Source: UBA4416 sp964541155
Lineage (GTDB): Bacteria > Bacteroidota > Bacteroidia > B-17B0 > Aurantibacillaceae
DNA: 64,000 bases
Assembly (NCBI GenBank): GCA_964541155.1
Contig: CAZIPC010000005.1
Span: 218,558 to 282,557, forward strand
Reading direction: 5' to 3'
The position numbers were made by a program, and so were the translations under genes. Shown one piece after another: positions 25,360 through 36,300 of the stretch. Position 1 is the first letter of the stretch. Every line of letters begins with the position of its first letter. A model generated the notes under the pieces. The model was not told where the DNA came from, made no database searches, and saw only the letters and a list, made by a program, of their open reading frames with translations.

Positions 25360-27423
25360 TTACTTACTTTCAGTTATTAAAACGCCTTCTTTAATTACCC
25401 TAAAAGCTGTTCTTCTATTTTTTTGATGTGCCATTTCAAATTCTTCACTTTTTGGTATCATTTTAGAAATTTCTTCGTCACTTATTAAAGGTTTGGTTTC
25501 TCCGTAGCCTGTAGGTAAAATTCTATCTTTATTAATTCCTTTTTTCATTAAATAGTTAACACATGATTGCGCTCGAGCTTTAGACAGTTTTAAATTAAAT
25601 TTTGCGCCACCTCTTGTATCTGTGTGAGAATTAATTTCTACATAAAAATTATCGTTTAGTACTAAATAATCATATATCTTATCAAGAACCTCTAATGATT
25701 TTGGCCTAAGTGTTGCTTTATTTAAGTCGTATTCTATACCTTCTATAACCACGTCTTCTGGAGGAATGGTTGTAAGCGTAAAGTCTTGAACAATTTTGGC
25801 ACTTTCTGTTATGCCTTTAGTAGATACGCTAGCAGAGCTTGCTTGATATCCTTTTTTTTGCGCTTTAATAAAGTAATGTTTATTTCCATAGAGTGGGGTT
25901 GAATAAAATCCTTTTGAATTTGTAATTAAAAATATTGGTTCATCTTCTTGTGCAACATCTTTAATTGTAACTAAAGCACTTTGTATAGGTTCATTTGTAT
26001 CAAAGTCTCTAACATCTCCGCTTATATTAATATATATAGGTTCATTATCAAATTCATAAATATCATAACAGTTACCACCTTCGCAATCTTCTCTATCACT
26101 AGAAAAATAACCTTTTGTTTGAATTTTATCTAAAATAAAATAAGCGTCATCTTTACTAGAGTTTATTGGACTGCCTAAATTTTTTGGGATACTGTACAGA
26201 GAATCATCAACATTAAGAGAGCTTTTAAAAATATCTAATCCTCCTAATCCAACATGGCCATTTGAACTAAAAAATAAGGTATTTGAAATAGAATGAAAAA
26301 ACGGTGTGGATTCATCTCCACTTGTATTAATTGTTGGTCCTAAGTTTTTTGCTTCTCCAGTTAATCCATTTTCTAGAACATTACACATATATAAATCAAA
26401 ACCACCATAACCTCCTGGTTTATTTGATGAAAAGAATAATGTAGTTCCATCTGATGAAATGAAAGGTTGAATAGATTTATAACCTTGTTTATTAACTGTT
26501 TCGGTTAGTTTATAGGCCTCAAAAAACAAACTATCTTTCATTCTAGCCATATAAACAAATGCCTCATTTTTATTAGCATCACTCCATCGTGTAAAAAACA
26601 TAATTTCATTTGATGATATTACACTAGATCCTTCGTGTAAACCTGTATTAACAGGCCTTCCAAAGTTAATTGGTTTACTCCAAATACTATCATTAAATTC
26701 TGTGTAATATAAATCGCATAAATATCTGGAATCTTGTTTTTCAGGCTCCAGTAAAACTCCTCCTTTTCTGGCACTTGTAAATAACAATTTATTAGAGTTA
26801 TTCCAATACATGGGAGCAAAATTAGATGTTCCTGCATTAAAAATAAGTGTATCCATTTTTTGAACTCTTATTAATGCTTTTTTGCTACTTGTGTCTTTTG
26901 CAAAATAACATGAACTCAATTTTTTTTGAAAAATATTTTTTATAGAATCATTATGTGATGTTTTTAATAATTTTTCTAGTATGTTAATAGAAGTATCATA
27001 TTCTTTTATTTGCAAAAGAGCTACAGCATATTTATATGTATCTTCTGGATAAGATCTATTTTCAACTACTATTTGATAGTATTTAACTGCATTTTGATAA
27101 TCATAATTTAATCTGTATGACTCTGCAAGTTGATGATGAATATAATCTGACTTTGAAATTTCCTTTTTTTGAATATTTGTAGCGCTAACGTTTGTATCTA
27201 CTTTAAATTCTTTTGTTTTTAGATTTATTATTTGTATTTCATAAGGTAAAATGAGTTCACTTAAAACACTGGTGTCATTTAAAACTTTGTGATAATAATT
27301 TACAGCAGAAAAATAATCTTTTCTTTTAAAAGCTTCATCTGCGTATTTTAACCAAAGTTTTTTTGATTGACAAAAAATAGTTGAAGTACTCAATAAAAAA
27401 AATAGAAATAATTTTTTTTTCAT
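25360..27423 (-). CDS. PorE-like OmpA-family protein of T9SS surface cluster
   Basis: Envelope protein of 687 residues from the ATG at 27423 (MKKKLFLFFLLSTSTIFCQ is the signal peptide; an upstream Met at 27444 overlaps the PorP gene). Domain order is TPR-like helices (about 20-180), a PD40/WD40-like propeller (about 190-440, repeats such as TLFFSSNKPGGYGGFDLYM), a carboxypeptidase-regulatory-like beta domain (about 470-550) and a C-terminal OmpA domain (SHTDTRGGAKFNLKLSKARA). This architecture matches PorE, which binds peptidoglycan and works with PorP in the T9SS. It is the last gene of the adhesin operon. Confidence 0.85.
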   Translation of the reverse strand: MKKKLFLFFLLSTSTIFCQSKKLWLKYADEAFKRKDYFSAVNYYHKVLNDTSVLSELILPYEIQIINLKTKEFKVDTNVSATNIQKKEISKSDYIHHQLAESYRLNYDYQNAVKYYQIVVENRSYPEDTYKYAVALLQIKEYDTSINILEKLLKTSHNDSIKNIFQKKLSSCYFAKDTSSKKALIRVQKMDTLIFNAGTSNFAPMYWNNSNKLLFTSARKGGVLLEPEKQDSRYLCDLYYTEFNDSIWSKPINFGRPVNTGLHEGSSVISSNEIMFFTRWSDANKNEAFVYMARMKDSLFFEAYKLTETVNKQGYKSIQPFISSDGTTLFFSSNKPGGYGGFDLYMCNVLENGLTGEAKNLGPTINTSGDESTPFFHSISNTLFFSSNGHVGLGGLDIFKSSLNVDDSLYSIPKNLGSPINSSKDDAYFILDKIQTKGYFSSDREDCEGGNCYDIYEFDNEPIYINISGDVRDFDTNEPIQSALVTIKDVAQEDEPIFLITNSKGFYSTPLYGNKHYFIKAQKKGYQASSASVSTKGITESAKIVQDFTLTTIPPEDVVIEGIEYDLNKATLRPKSLEVLDKIYDYLVLNDNFYVEINSHTDTRGGAKFNLKLSKARAQSCVNYLMKKGINKDRILPTGYGETKPLISDEEISKMIPKSEEFEMAHQKNRRTAFRVIKEGVLITESK

Positions 27424-27428
27424 AATAG

Positions 27429-28424
27429 TTATAATCTTGGACAATGACGAGCTTCTTTTTCTTTTGCTTTTTTACCCATATATGTAAACGAAATTTCAAA
27501 CGCCCCTCTATATTTTGAAGCATCATTTAAACTAGATGTATTAGCATCGTAAGCTAATTTTAGTATGTAATTATTTTTTTTGGCTCCTACGTATAATACA
27601 CATGCATCTTTTACTCTGTAATTAATACCGCTTAAAAAGTAAAATTCAGCATCTTTTAAAAAATAGCCTACATCTATTGAGTATAATTGTTCTGTGGCAT
27701 TTTTTTGCATCATAATTAAAGCTTTGGGAAGAATATAAAATAATTCACCAATATTAATTCTTGCACCAGCGTGAAAATAATGTCTAATAGGTAATTTGTT
27801 TAGAGTATTATAATATGTTTCTTTTGGGTTAGTTAAATTGAATACAGAATAACCTAAAAAAGGGTTTATCCTGGATTGTTGCTTAGCATTAAAATACATA
27901 AAGCCAGCATTTAATTGTTCAGTAACAAATGATTGTCTGCTAAAACTTTCACCAGATGGTAAGGCTTGATCAAAGTAACCTCCATTTGAACTTGTATATT
28001 GATTGTCGAATGTATAAAGTCCTGCCTCGATATGTTTTTGAGTTAATCCACCTTGTAATCCAAAAGAAAGGTTATGGAATTTATTTTTATCTAATGGTAC
28101 TGCATATGAAAAAGAGAATAATCCTTGAAGTGCATTATAGTTTCCAATTCCAGCTCGCATGTTGGTGATTTGACCACCAATTCCCCATTTACCTTTTGGT
28201 GCATCTAAACTAATTAGTGCTGTATTAAATGGTTTAAAGCCAACTGTTCTCCATTGATTTCTATATTGAGCGTGAACTCTGTAGTTAGCGTCTACTACTC
28301 CTGTTAGGGCTGGATTTAAAAATAAGGGACCTGCGTCATACATTGATAAATGAAAATCTTGTCCTTTTAAAAAAGGGTTTAAGAGTATTATTAGGTTATA
28401 TATTATTAATATTCTTTTTTTCAT
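27429..28424 (-). CDS. PorP/SprF-family outer-membrane protein (second copy)
   Basis: Type IX secretion outer-membrane barrel of the PorP/SprF family, 331 residues from the ATG at 28424 (MKKRILIIYNLIILLNPFLKGQ signal). Typical motifs are SMYDAGPLFLNPALTGVVDANYRVHAQYRNQWRTVG, followed by alternating strands, and near the C-terminus GAFEISFTYMG. It starts one base after the stop of the upstream adhesin. In F. johnsoniae each SprF-like protein serves export of the adjacent type B adhesin, so this copy probably serves the adhesin at 28426-32121. Confidence 0.88.
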   Translation of the reverse strand: MKKRILIIYNLIILLNPFLKGQDFHLSMYDAGPLFLNPALTGVVDANYRVHAQYRNQWRTVGFKPFNTALISLDAPKGKWGIGGQITNMRAGIGNYNALQGLFSFSYAVPLDKNKFHNLSFGLQGGLTQKHIEAGLYTFDNQYTSSNGGYFDQALPSGESFSRQSFVTEQLNAGFMYFNAKQQSRINPFLGYSVFNLTNPKETYYNTLNKLPIRHYFHAGARINIGELFYILPKALIMMQKNATEQLYSIDVGYFLKDAEFYFLSGINYRVKDACVLYVGAKKNNYILKLAYDANTSSLNDASKYRGAFEISFTYMGKKAKEKEARHCPRL

Positions 28425-28425
28425 T

Positions 28426-31400
28426 TTATCGTAATAAGGTAACATCTCCTGTTTTTTTAATTTGTCTACCAGTAAACATTTCAACATCTACTACCCATAC
28501 ATAAACACCAATTGGTTGCTCTGTACCGTTTAATGTACCGTTCCATCCAGCCAGTTGATCATTGGTTTCATAAATAAGTTGTCCCCAATTATTATATATT
28601 CTTACATGAATGGATTTAAATGGCCCTCCTCTTACTAAAAAATAATCGTTTTCACCATCTCCATTTGGACTAAAAGCAGTGGGGATATCAGGTAGTAATA
28701 CTACTAGAATTTCTTTTTGCGTAGTGTCAATACAGCCATTTATATCTTTAACAACGAGTGTAATACTAAATGTTCCAGCATCATTATAGGTATGTGTTGG
28801 ATTTTGTTGAATACTTGCGGCATTATCTCCAAAATACCAATTCCAGTTTGTTATGGCCCCAGGGCTGGTAGATAAATCTGTTAAATTAGCAGATGATAGT
28901 GCTTCTACAGGATTTGGATTAATGTTAAAATTAGCTGTTGGACCACCTATAACAGTTACAACTTTGGATATTGTATCCTTACAACCAAATGAAGATGTTA
29001 CGATTAATGAAACTGAATAATTTATAACATTATTAAAGGCATGTTGAGGATTTTGTATTCCAGAGGTAGTTCCGTCTCCAAAATTCCAATTCCATGAAAT
29101 GATACTTCCTGATAATGTTTTTGTTGAATCAATAAATTGGGTAACATTTCCCACGCACGGCGTATTCTGATAAAAGAATGCATTTGGAGGAAAATAAATT
29201 GTGATTGATTTTTTTATAGTATCATTACAATTATTATTAGAATTTACTACATGAGTTACAGTATAAGAGCCTGGTGTGGAATAAATATGATTAGCATTAT
29301 TTGTTGTTGCTGTGTTTAAATCACCAAAATCCCACCACCAATTTGTAATGCTACCTGTTGTAGTGGAGGAATTATCAATAAAAGATACGTTTTTATTTAC
29401 GCATTCATTGTTTAATATAAAATTAGCAGATGGCGATGGTTTGAATGTTATTTTTAAAGTGTCGTTAACTGCTCCACATCCTTTATTGTATGTTGATGTA
29501 AGTAGTAAATTCACATATCCATTAGAAATATCTAATGCTGATGGTTGATAATATGTTGTGAGTAGAGAATCATTAGGTGTAAACATTCCCGTACCAAAAG
29601 TTTGCCATACTCCAGAAGTTGTTAGTCCATTAACTGATCCATTAACTAAAATTGGGTGATTGTCACAAAATTGACCATCAATTCCAGCATTTACAATTGG
29701 TGATTTTGCAATGATTAATTGTAAAGTATCTGTTTCTAACAAACACCCAACAACATTTGTAGATAATATTAGTTTTACTTTACCAACAAGCGTATCTGTG
29801 CTTCCTAAAGTATAAATAGTATTTAACGATGATGCATTTGAAAATGAGCCATTTCCCAGTGTACTCCACGTACTAAAATTTTGAGAGTTAGAATTGACAA
29901 TGCCATTAACATTATAAAAAATATTACTAGAACAAATGGTATCATTTATTCCTGCATTTACCGAAGGAGCTGAATTAACAGTTACAACTAAGCTATCAGA
30001 TACTGCTAAACAATTACCGTTAAATGTAGATGTCAGTTTAATAATCACATTCCCATTTATAATATCTGACGGTGAAAGTTGGTAAATAGTATTTAAACTT
30101 GTTGTAGATGGAGAAAATAATCCTGTACCATTACTCAGCCATACACCAGTAGATGCCCCAGCAGAAACGGTACCATTAATTGCTACTGTTGCATTATTTG
30201 CACATACAGAAATATCTGGGCTTAGTTGAACAACTGGGGAATCTGTAAAATGAATAACTAAAGTATCAAGTGTGTTTGGACAATTATTTAAACTGCCAGA
30301 TGTTGTTAAAGTAAGAGTCACACTATTTGATGACAAATCAGATGGTGATGGTAAATATGTTGTATTTAATGCCCCTGTATTAGCAAAAGAACCATTGCCA
30401 TTACTAGTCCAGGTAGCGCCCGCTGCGTAATTTAAAGTTCCTTGTAATGCAATAGGTGAAACATTGTTTTTACACAATGTAACGTTTGGACCGGCGAACA
30501 CCATTGGAGATTTAAAAATATTTACAACTAACGTATCGCTTACTGGTGTACAATTTCCGGTTGAAGTTAAAATAAATTTTAATCTAGGTAAGTTTAAGTC
30601 ACTTGGACTTAAAGTATAAGTAGTGTTTAAATTTGTTGAGTTAGCAAATGTCCCTGTTCCTCCAATTACAGTCCAAACTCCATTTGTAGTTCCCCCGTCT
30701 ACAATTCCAGTCAAGCTAATAGTATTTGTAGAAGTACAAATGTTTTGATCCGCTCCAGCGTAGCTATTAACTTTTCTTAAAAATGAAGACATGTAGTGAT
30801 ATGAAGTACCTGACGCATATCCACCACTAATAACTCCCATAGCAAATAATGGGTCTATGGTATTTGTATTTGTTAATAAACAAGTAATACCTACAGGGAT
30901 TTCGCTTAATGAAAAACTTTTTCTAAATCCACTCCAAACTCCACCGGTTCCTGGAACAACTGTAAAATTAGATGCTGGAACTAAGGTACTGTTACCATTT
31001 AATCTAAAATTACTAATTGATGTAGTTTTACAGAGTATATTTAAAATAAAAGCTTCAGAGCTTGTTCTAGTAAAGCTTACTTGATTAGACCCTGCGCAAT
31101 TAAGAGGAGGTATAATTGCCTCTCCTAGTTCACATCCGAAACCGCTAGCATGAATAACATATATAGGTTTATCTCCTTGTATATGGGTTAATACTTGTGT
31201 GGTTTTGTAAAAATAAGTATCACCTTTATTTAAATATGTTGTTGTAATATTTCCATCATTAATAATGATTTGAGTGAAATTTTCTGTAGCAACAATATAA
31301 GCACCTTCAAATTGATTAGCATACATATCACCTTTGTTAACAATATACTCATTACCTAAAACTTCAACGGGCACAATTTGATCTCCCATTAAGTCATAAC

Positions 31401-32121
31401 ACCCTGCATAGCCATTTACTGAATCATCTGTTACTGATACAGAAATAGGTTTGTTTGAAAAAATAATTGTGCCTCCTAAATTTTGACCTGCAACTGAAGT
31501 AAAAGGTGTTACATTTTCGATATTATAACTTTGACCTATATTTAAACTAATAGAATAACTAATACCAGCTAAATGCCCTACAACATTGCATCTAGGAGTT
31601 ATCCAAATAGTAGTATTGTTTTGCGAAGCTACTATAGAAATTTGTGATTTTGGTGTAGGTACAGGGTTTATTGAATTGTTTGAGTTTGTTTGAAAAGGAC
31701 ATACAAACTCAAATCCCAATCCATTCTGACCTTTTAAAGAATATGTCTCTGGATTTAACCCTTGTGTTAATACATTATAAATTGCAGTAATTGGATGATT
31801 TGAAGTGATTTTTAAACCTCTATTTAATACTGTATTAGCTGGTGTATTTTCTATTTGATTAATAACATGAGATAATGATTTTGAATAAAGAGAGTTGGCA
31901 GGAACTGTGAATGTTGTATCAAATGTTCCTGCGGGTTGTCTCACTCTAATAGTTGTAGGATTATTAAACGTAGATAATCGTAAAATAACAGGTTTGTTAT
32001 CAGAATGTCCAACAGTTACCCATGGTGCAGCAAACCAAAAAACAGTATCTATTTGACAAAATAAACTGCTATTAATCCCTAATAAAATTATGAGTAATAT
32101 GTTTTTTATTTTTTTATGCAT
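28426..32121 (-). CDS. Giant PKD adhesin with intact type B T9SS sorting domain
   Basis: Secreted protein of 1231 residues. A signal peptide (1-23) leads into a region of about 24-450 resembling IgGFc-binding-like domains (CYDLMGDQI, VIHASGFGCELG). Next come five repeats of about 88 residues (452-895) with the core pattern W-x-GxGxF and STxxxxC, three PKD domains (about 896-1140, motifs WDFGD and WNFGDG), and a C-terminal domain with PTAFSPNGDGENDYF and VTLLR. The last is the gliding-motility-associated C-terminal type B signal for T9SS export. The downstream SprF-like gene begins one base after the stop. Confidence 0.88.
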   Translation of the reverse strand: MHKKIKNILLIILLGINSSLFCQIDTVFWFAAPWVTVGHSDNKPVILRLSTFNNPTTIRVRQPAGTFDTTFTVPANSLYSKSLSHVINQIENTPANTVLNRGLKITSNHPITAIYNVLTQGLNPETYSLKGQNGLGFEFVCPFQTNSNNSINPVPTPKSQISIVASQNNTTIWITPRCNVVGHLAGISYSISLNIGQSYNIENVTPFTSVAGQNLGGTIIFSNKPISVSVTDDSVNGYAGCYDLMGDQIVPVEVLGNEYIVNKGDMYANQFEGAYIVATENFTQIIINDGNITTTYLNKGDTYFYKTTQVLTHIQGDKPIYVIHASGFGCELGEAIIPPLNCAGSNQVSFTRTSSEAFILNILCKTTSISNFRLNGNSTLVPASNFTVVPGTGGVWSGFRKSFSLSEIPVGITCLLTNTNTIDPLFAMGVISGGYASGTSYHYMSSFLRKVNSYAGADQNICTSTNTISLTGIVDGGTTNGVWTVIGGTGTFANSTNLNTTYTLSPSDLNLPRLKFILTSTGNCTPVSDTLVVNIFKSPMVFAGPNVTLCKNNVSPIALQGTLNYAAGATWTSNGNGSFANTGALNTTYLPSPSDLSSNSVTLTLTTSGSLNNCPNTLDTLVIHFTDSPVVQLSPDISVCANNATVAINGTVSAGASTGVWLSNGTGLFSPSTTSLNTIYQLSPSDIINGNVIIKLTSTFNGNCLAVSDSLVVTVNSAPSVNAGINDTICSSNIFYNVNGIVNSNSQNFSTWSTLGNGSFSNASSLNTIYTLGSTDTLVGKVKLILSTNVVGCLLETDTLQLIIAKSPIVNAGIDGQFCDNHPILVNGSVNGLTTSGVWQTFGTGMFTPNDSLLTTYYQPSALDISNGYVNLLLTSTYNKGCGAVNDTLKITFKPSPSANFILNNECVNKNVSFIDNSSTTTGSITNWWWDFGDLNTATTNNANHIYSTPGSYTVTHVVNSNNNCNDTIKKSITIYFPPNAFFYQNTPCVGNVTQFIDSTKTLSGSIISWNWNFGDGTTSGIQNPQHAFNNVINYSVSLIVTSSFGCKDTISKVVTVIGGPTANFNINPNPVEALSSANLTDLSTSPGAITNWNWYFGDNAASIQQNPTHTYNDAGTFSITLVVKDINGCIDTTQKEILVVLLPDIPTAFSPNGDGENDYFLVRGGPFKSIHVRIYNNWGQLIYETNDQLAGWNGTLNGTEQPIGVYVWVVDVEMFTGRQIKKTGDVTLLR

Positions 32122-32122
32122 T

Positions 32123-33082
32123 TTATTTTTTCAATCTTGATTTAACGCTATTATCAATATCATTTAACTCTTCTTCGTCTTTGTTTAGTTTCTTTTTCTT
32201 TTTAATAAAATTATAAGCCAATGAAAATTCATGGGTGCCTGTGTTATAGGTTTTTAGTTTTGATATTGAATAATCATAAGAGTAGGCAATAGTTAGTTTT
32301 TCATTTGCATGGATTCCTATTAACATGCTGGTTGCCTCTTTTACTCTTAATGAAATTCCAATCCAAAATAATTTTTTATAAATACATCTTATACTAAAAT
32401 CAGTTTGAAATAAAGTTGGATAATTAAAACGAACTAGCATACTTGGTTCTAGTGTTACATTTCTTGTAAAGTCAAATGAGTAACCTATGGTTGAATAGAA
32501 ATGAGGAGATAAATTACTTTTCGAATCTTTCCAAGTTATTTTATTTCCAAGATATTGATAAGCAGAAATTCCTAAAAATAACTTGTGACTATATAAGTAT
32601 AATCCTGCATTCGAATTAAAAACGTTATTTGATAGTAAATTCCCTGTTAGTAATTCGTCTCCCTTGTCTATTGTATGGGCGTCATATAATTTTATTCTAT
32701 ATTGAATCATACCTGTCGAAATACCAAAGCCTAGTTTATAAGTCTTATTTAATTTTACATGATATGAAAATGTTAATTGTCCGGATGTTTTTCCTAATAG
32801 GCCAGTGTTATCTGAGTTAATGATGAAGCCTGCACCTGCTTTTTTTTGTTTACCAAATGCACCATGCAAACTTAATAAATAGGTTTTTGGAGCATCATTA
32901 AATCCAGTCCATTGATTTCTATAACTTAAATTCCCAACTATATGAGGTTTATAACCAGCAATTGCTGGATTATAGGCATAGTTATTTATAATATAATTTG
33001 TATATATAGGTAATTGTTGGCTTTTACATATTTCTGTAAATGCCAATATTAATAAAACAATTATATGTAATTTAATTTTCAT
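32123..33082 (-). CDS. PorP/SprF-family outer-membrane protein (first copy)
   Basis: PorP/SprF-type barrel protein of 319 residues. The signal peptide (MKIKLHIIVLLILAFTEICKS) precedes QLPIYTNYIINNYAYNPAIAGYKPHIVGNLSYRNQWTGFN, the family-defining block. The C-terminus is basic and Lys-rich (KKKKKLNKDEEELND), which is atypical for the family. It starts one base after the end of the interrupted adhesin frame and one base before the second adhesin, so it probably serves the first adhesin. Confidence 0.87.
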   Translation of the reverse strand: MKIKLHIIVLLILAFTEICKSQQLPIYTNYIINNYAYNPAIAGYKPHIVGNLSYRNQWTGFNDAPKTYLLSLHGAFGKQKKAGAGFIINSDNTGLLGKTSGQLTFSYHVKLNKTYKLGFGISTGMIQYRIKLYDAHTIDKGDELLTGNLLSNNVFNSNAGLYLYSHKLFLGISAYQYLGNKITWKDSKSNLSPHFYSTIGYSFDFTRNVTLEPSMLVRFNYPTLFQTDFSIRCIYKKLFWIGISLRVKEATSMLIGIHANEKLTIAYSYDYSISKLKTYNTGTHEFSLAYNFIKKKKKLNKDEEELNDIDNSVKSRLKK

Positions 33083-33083
33083 A

Positions 33084-33392
33084 TTATCTGATTAGTAATA
33101 TACCGCCTTTAAATGGATCGGGATGATCTGAATGATTTAAATTAATAATATAATAGTATGTGCCTACTGGTAAATTTTTTCCATTTAACGTACCATCCCA
33201 AGGTATTTCATACCCTTTAGAATTAAATACAGGTTCTCCCCATCTATTAAAAATATTTACTTCTGAATTTGGATATAGTTTGGATATAAATTCTAGCTGC
33301 CAAGTATCGTTTTTGCCATCTCCATTAGGTGAGATTGCATTAGGGATTAATCTTGAAATTTCATGAGTAATATTATTAATTCTTATGGCTGT
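33084..33392 (-). pseudogene. Detached type B C-terminal domain of the interrupted adhesin
   Basis: In the same frame as the upstream adhesin, directly after its TAA (33393-33395), 102 codons continue to a second TAA at 33084-33086. They encode a complete type B sorting domain: IPNAISPNGDGKNDTWQLEF, VNIFNRWGEPVF, WDGTLNGKNLPVGTYYYII and a final FKGGILLIR. There is no ATG suited to begin translation here, so this is normally the C-terminus of the adhesin. Only the single stop separates the two parts, with no frameshift. Confidence 0.85.
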
Positions 33393-36300
33393 TTATGCAG
33401 TATCAGAGCATCCATAAGCATCGTATACTATTTGAGTAACTATAAAAACACCGTTTGAATAAAAAATATTATTCGGATTTTTAATATTGTATTGTGCAGT
33501 ATTATCTCCAAAATTCCAATTCCAGTTTGTAGAATATTTTGAGGTGTCAATAAAACTAATATTTGTAGTTACTCCAATTCCAGATGAAATCGAATAGGCA
33601 AATCCTGCCTCTGGCCTCGGTGTTAATGTAGTTGATTTTATTAAAGTGTCCTTACATCCATGATTTGATGTTGCTATTAATGAAATATTATACAAACCAG
33701 ATCCAGGAAATAACTGTATTGGATTTTGTAAATTACTAGTACCATGTCCTCCAAAATCCCAATACCATTGGTTTATGCTTTCTGGTGCAGAAATATTAGA
33801 GCTATCAGAGAAAATTAAATTTAAAAATGCTCCCGTACAAATTCTATTAATTCCAAAATTTACATTAGGAAGTGGATATACTGTTGGATGTTTGCTTATT
33901 GTATCTGTACAACCAAATGTGTTTTTCACAACAAGTTGAGTGGTAAATGTTGAAGGAGATTGATATATATGGGTAGGATTTTGATTTGTACTTACGCTTC
34001 CATCACCAAAAGCCCATTCCCATTGATTAATAGTGCCTATACCAGCTAATGAAAAATCTATAAATGCTGTTTGGTTATTTAAACATACATTTGAAAAATT
34101 AAAATTAGCAAATGGTTTTGGAACATATGTGATTTTTACAACATCACTATTATAATTACAATTTCCATTTTGTGTAGACATAAGCGTTAAGTTTACAAAT
34201 CCTGCAGAGATTTCATTAGCACTAGGCGTATAAGTTGCGTTTAATACTGTACTATTTGGAAAATATGTTCCATTACCACCAATCCAACTCCCACTTGTTG
34301 TTGGCCCTGAAACCAAGCCATTTAATACAACACTCGCATTGTTTTTACAAGATAATAAATCTATACCGGCATTTACTACTGGTGATGGTGTAAAATATAC
34401 AATAATACTATCTTTTGCTTGATTACAATTTGCGTTATTGGTTGAGTTAAGGTATAATTTTATCTGACCTGAATTTATATCAGAAGCACTGGGAAAGTAG
34501 TTTGTTGTTAAACTAATATTGCTAGGATTAAAAATGCCATTTCCGCTAGTAGTCCATTTACCAGTATTAGTAATTCCTCCTACATTTCCATTAATTGTTA
34601 ATGTTGGATTATTGGCACATACAGAGTAGTTCGAAACTCCTACGTTTACGTATGGTGCAGGAGTTATAGTAACTAACATAGTATCTCTTTCTATTGCGCA
34701 AATACCAGTATTTGTTGCGGTTAAAATAAGTTTTACTGAACCATTTGCAGTATCAGTTACACTGGGGATATAATTTCCGTTTAAAATGTTACTATTTGGA
34801 TAAAATGTACCTGTTCCTAATGATGACCAAATGCCAGTTGATGCGCCTCCTAAAACTGAACCATTTAAATAAATAGTACTATTATTAGAGCAAACAATTT
34901 GATCAATGGAAGCATTTACAATTGGAGATGGTTTTACTGTAAGTAAAAGAGTGTCTTTTGAAATGGGGCATGGGCCGTTAGATGTTAGAAATAGTTTAAC
35001 AGGCTTTAAAGTGGTATCTAATTGACTTGGAATGTAAATATTAGTAAGTGAATTAGATGGTGAACTAAATCCTCCAAAACCATTTGTTGACCATATTCCT
35101 GAAATATTTCCACCACCCACAAATCCATTTAATGAGGCGCTTCCATTTGCACAAATTGTAAAATCAGAGCCGGCATTTATTGTAGGATATGCTGAAAATT
35201 CAGAAACATAGGCATATGAACTACCCGATAAACTGCTTCCGTTTAACACTCCTAACCCAAAAATATCGCCTGTATTTGTGATAATATTATGAGATCCAAC
35301 AGGCACAATAGATGTAGGTAAATAAATTTTCGCACTTTTTATTGTACCTGAAGTTCCAGGAACTATAGAAAATGAACTTGAAGATATTGTACTTGCGTTT
35401 CCATTTAAAGTAAAGTTATTTTCAAACCCACTTCTGGTGTATAAATTTATTGCTAATGTATCAGATGACGTTCTTGTAAAAGCTGCTGATGATGTTCCAG
35501 CGCAATAAAATGGAGGAATTTGTGCACCACTTAATTTACAACCAAATCCAGATACATGTAAAACATAAATAGGCTTATTTGATTTTATATATGATATTGG
35601 TTGATTAATTGAGTATAAATAATTTTGACTATAATTTAAAAAGGCTGTTGTTGTTGAGTTTCCATCATTAATATTTAATTGAGTACCATTTTGTGTAGCT
35701 AAAATAAATACTTTTTCACTACTACCCGTTCCTTTATTAATAATATAATCTGTGCCAATAAAATTAGAATTAGTTATTTGGTCTCCAATTGAACTTAAGC
35801 ATCCAAGTTGATTTAATCCACTAGATTGAATAGTAATAGCAATTGGTTTGTTAGAAGATACAATAGAACCAGCTAAGCTTGTAGATGCGCTTCTAGCTGT
35901 ATCTTGACACGAGTAGGTTTGTCCTTTTTGAAGTGTAATAGAAAAGCTGGTATTTGCTACATGGCCAATAATATTTGTTTTTGGGGTAATTAATACGGTT
36001 GTATTGTTTTCGGAGGCAACAATTTCAAAAGATGAAAATGATTTAGGTGAAGTTGCAGGAACTTGATTCCAGAAATTTTGCATAGGAATATAGAAATCAA
36101 CACCTAATGCTTTTGGGCCTTTTAAACTAAAGTATTCTTTGTTAGAATTTGCTTTTATGACATATAATACTGAAATTTTATCGGTAGATGATATATATAT
36201 ACCGTTATTAAGAATAGAGTTGGCTATATTATTTTCAATTGATGAAATAAATGGTGTTAAATTAACTGAATCAATAGAATTAGCAGGTATAACTTTTGTA

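Noticed and set aside
29312..31084. Plus-strand open frames inside the second adhesin (75-78 codons)
   Set aside because: They are complementary to PKD and repeat-coding sequence, without start context or family features.
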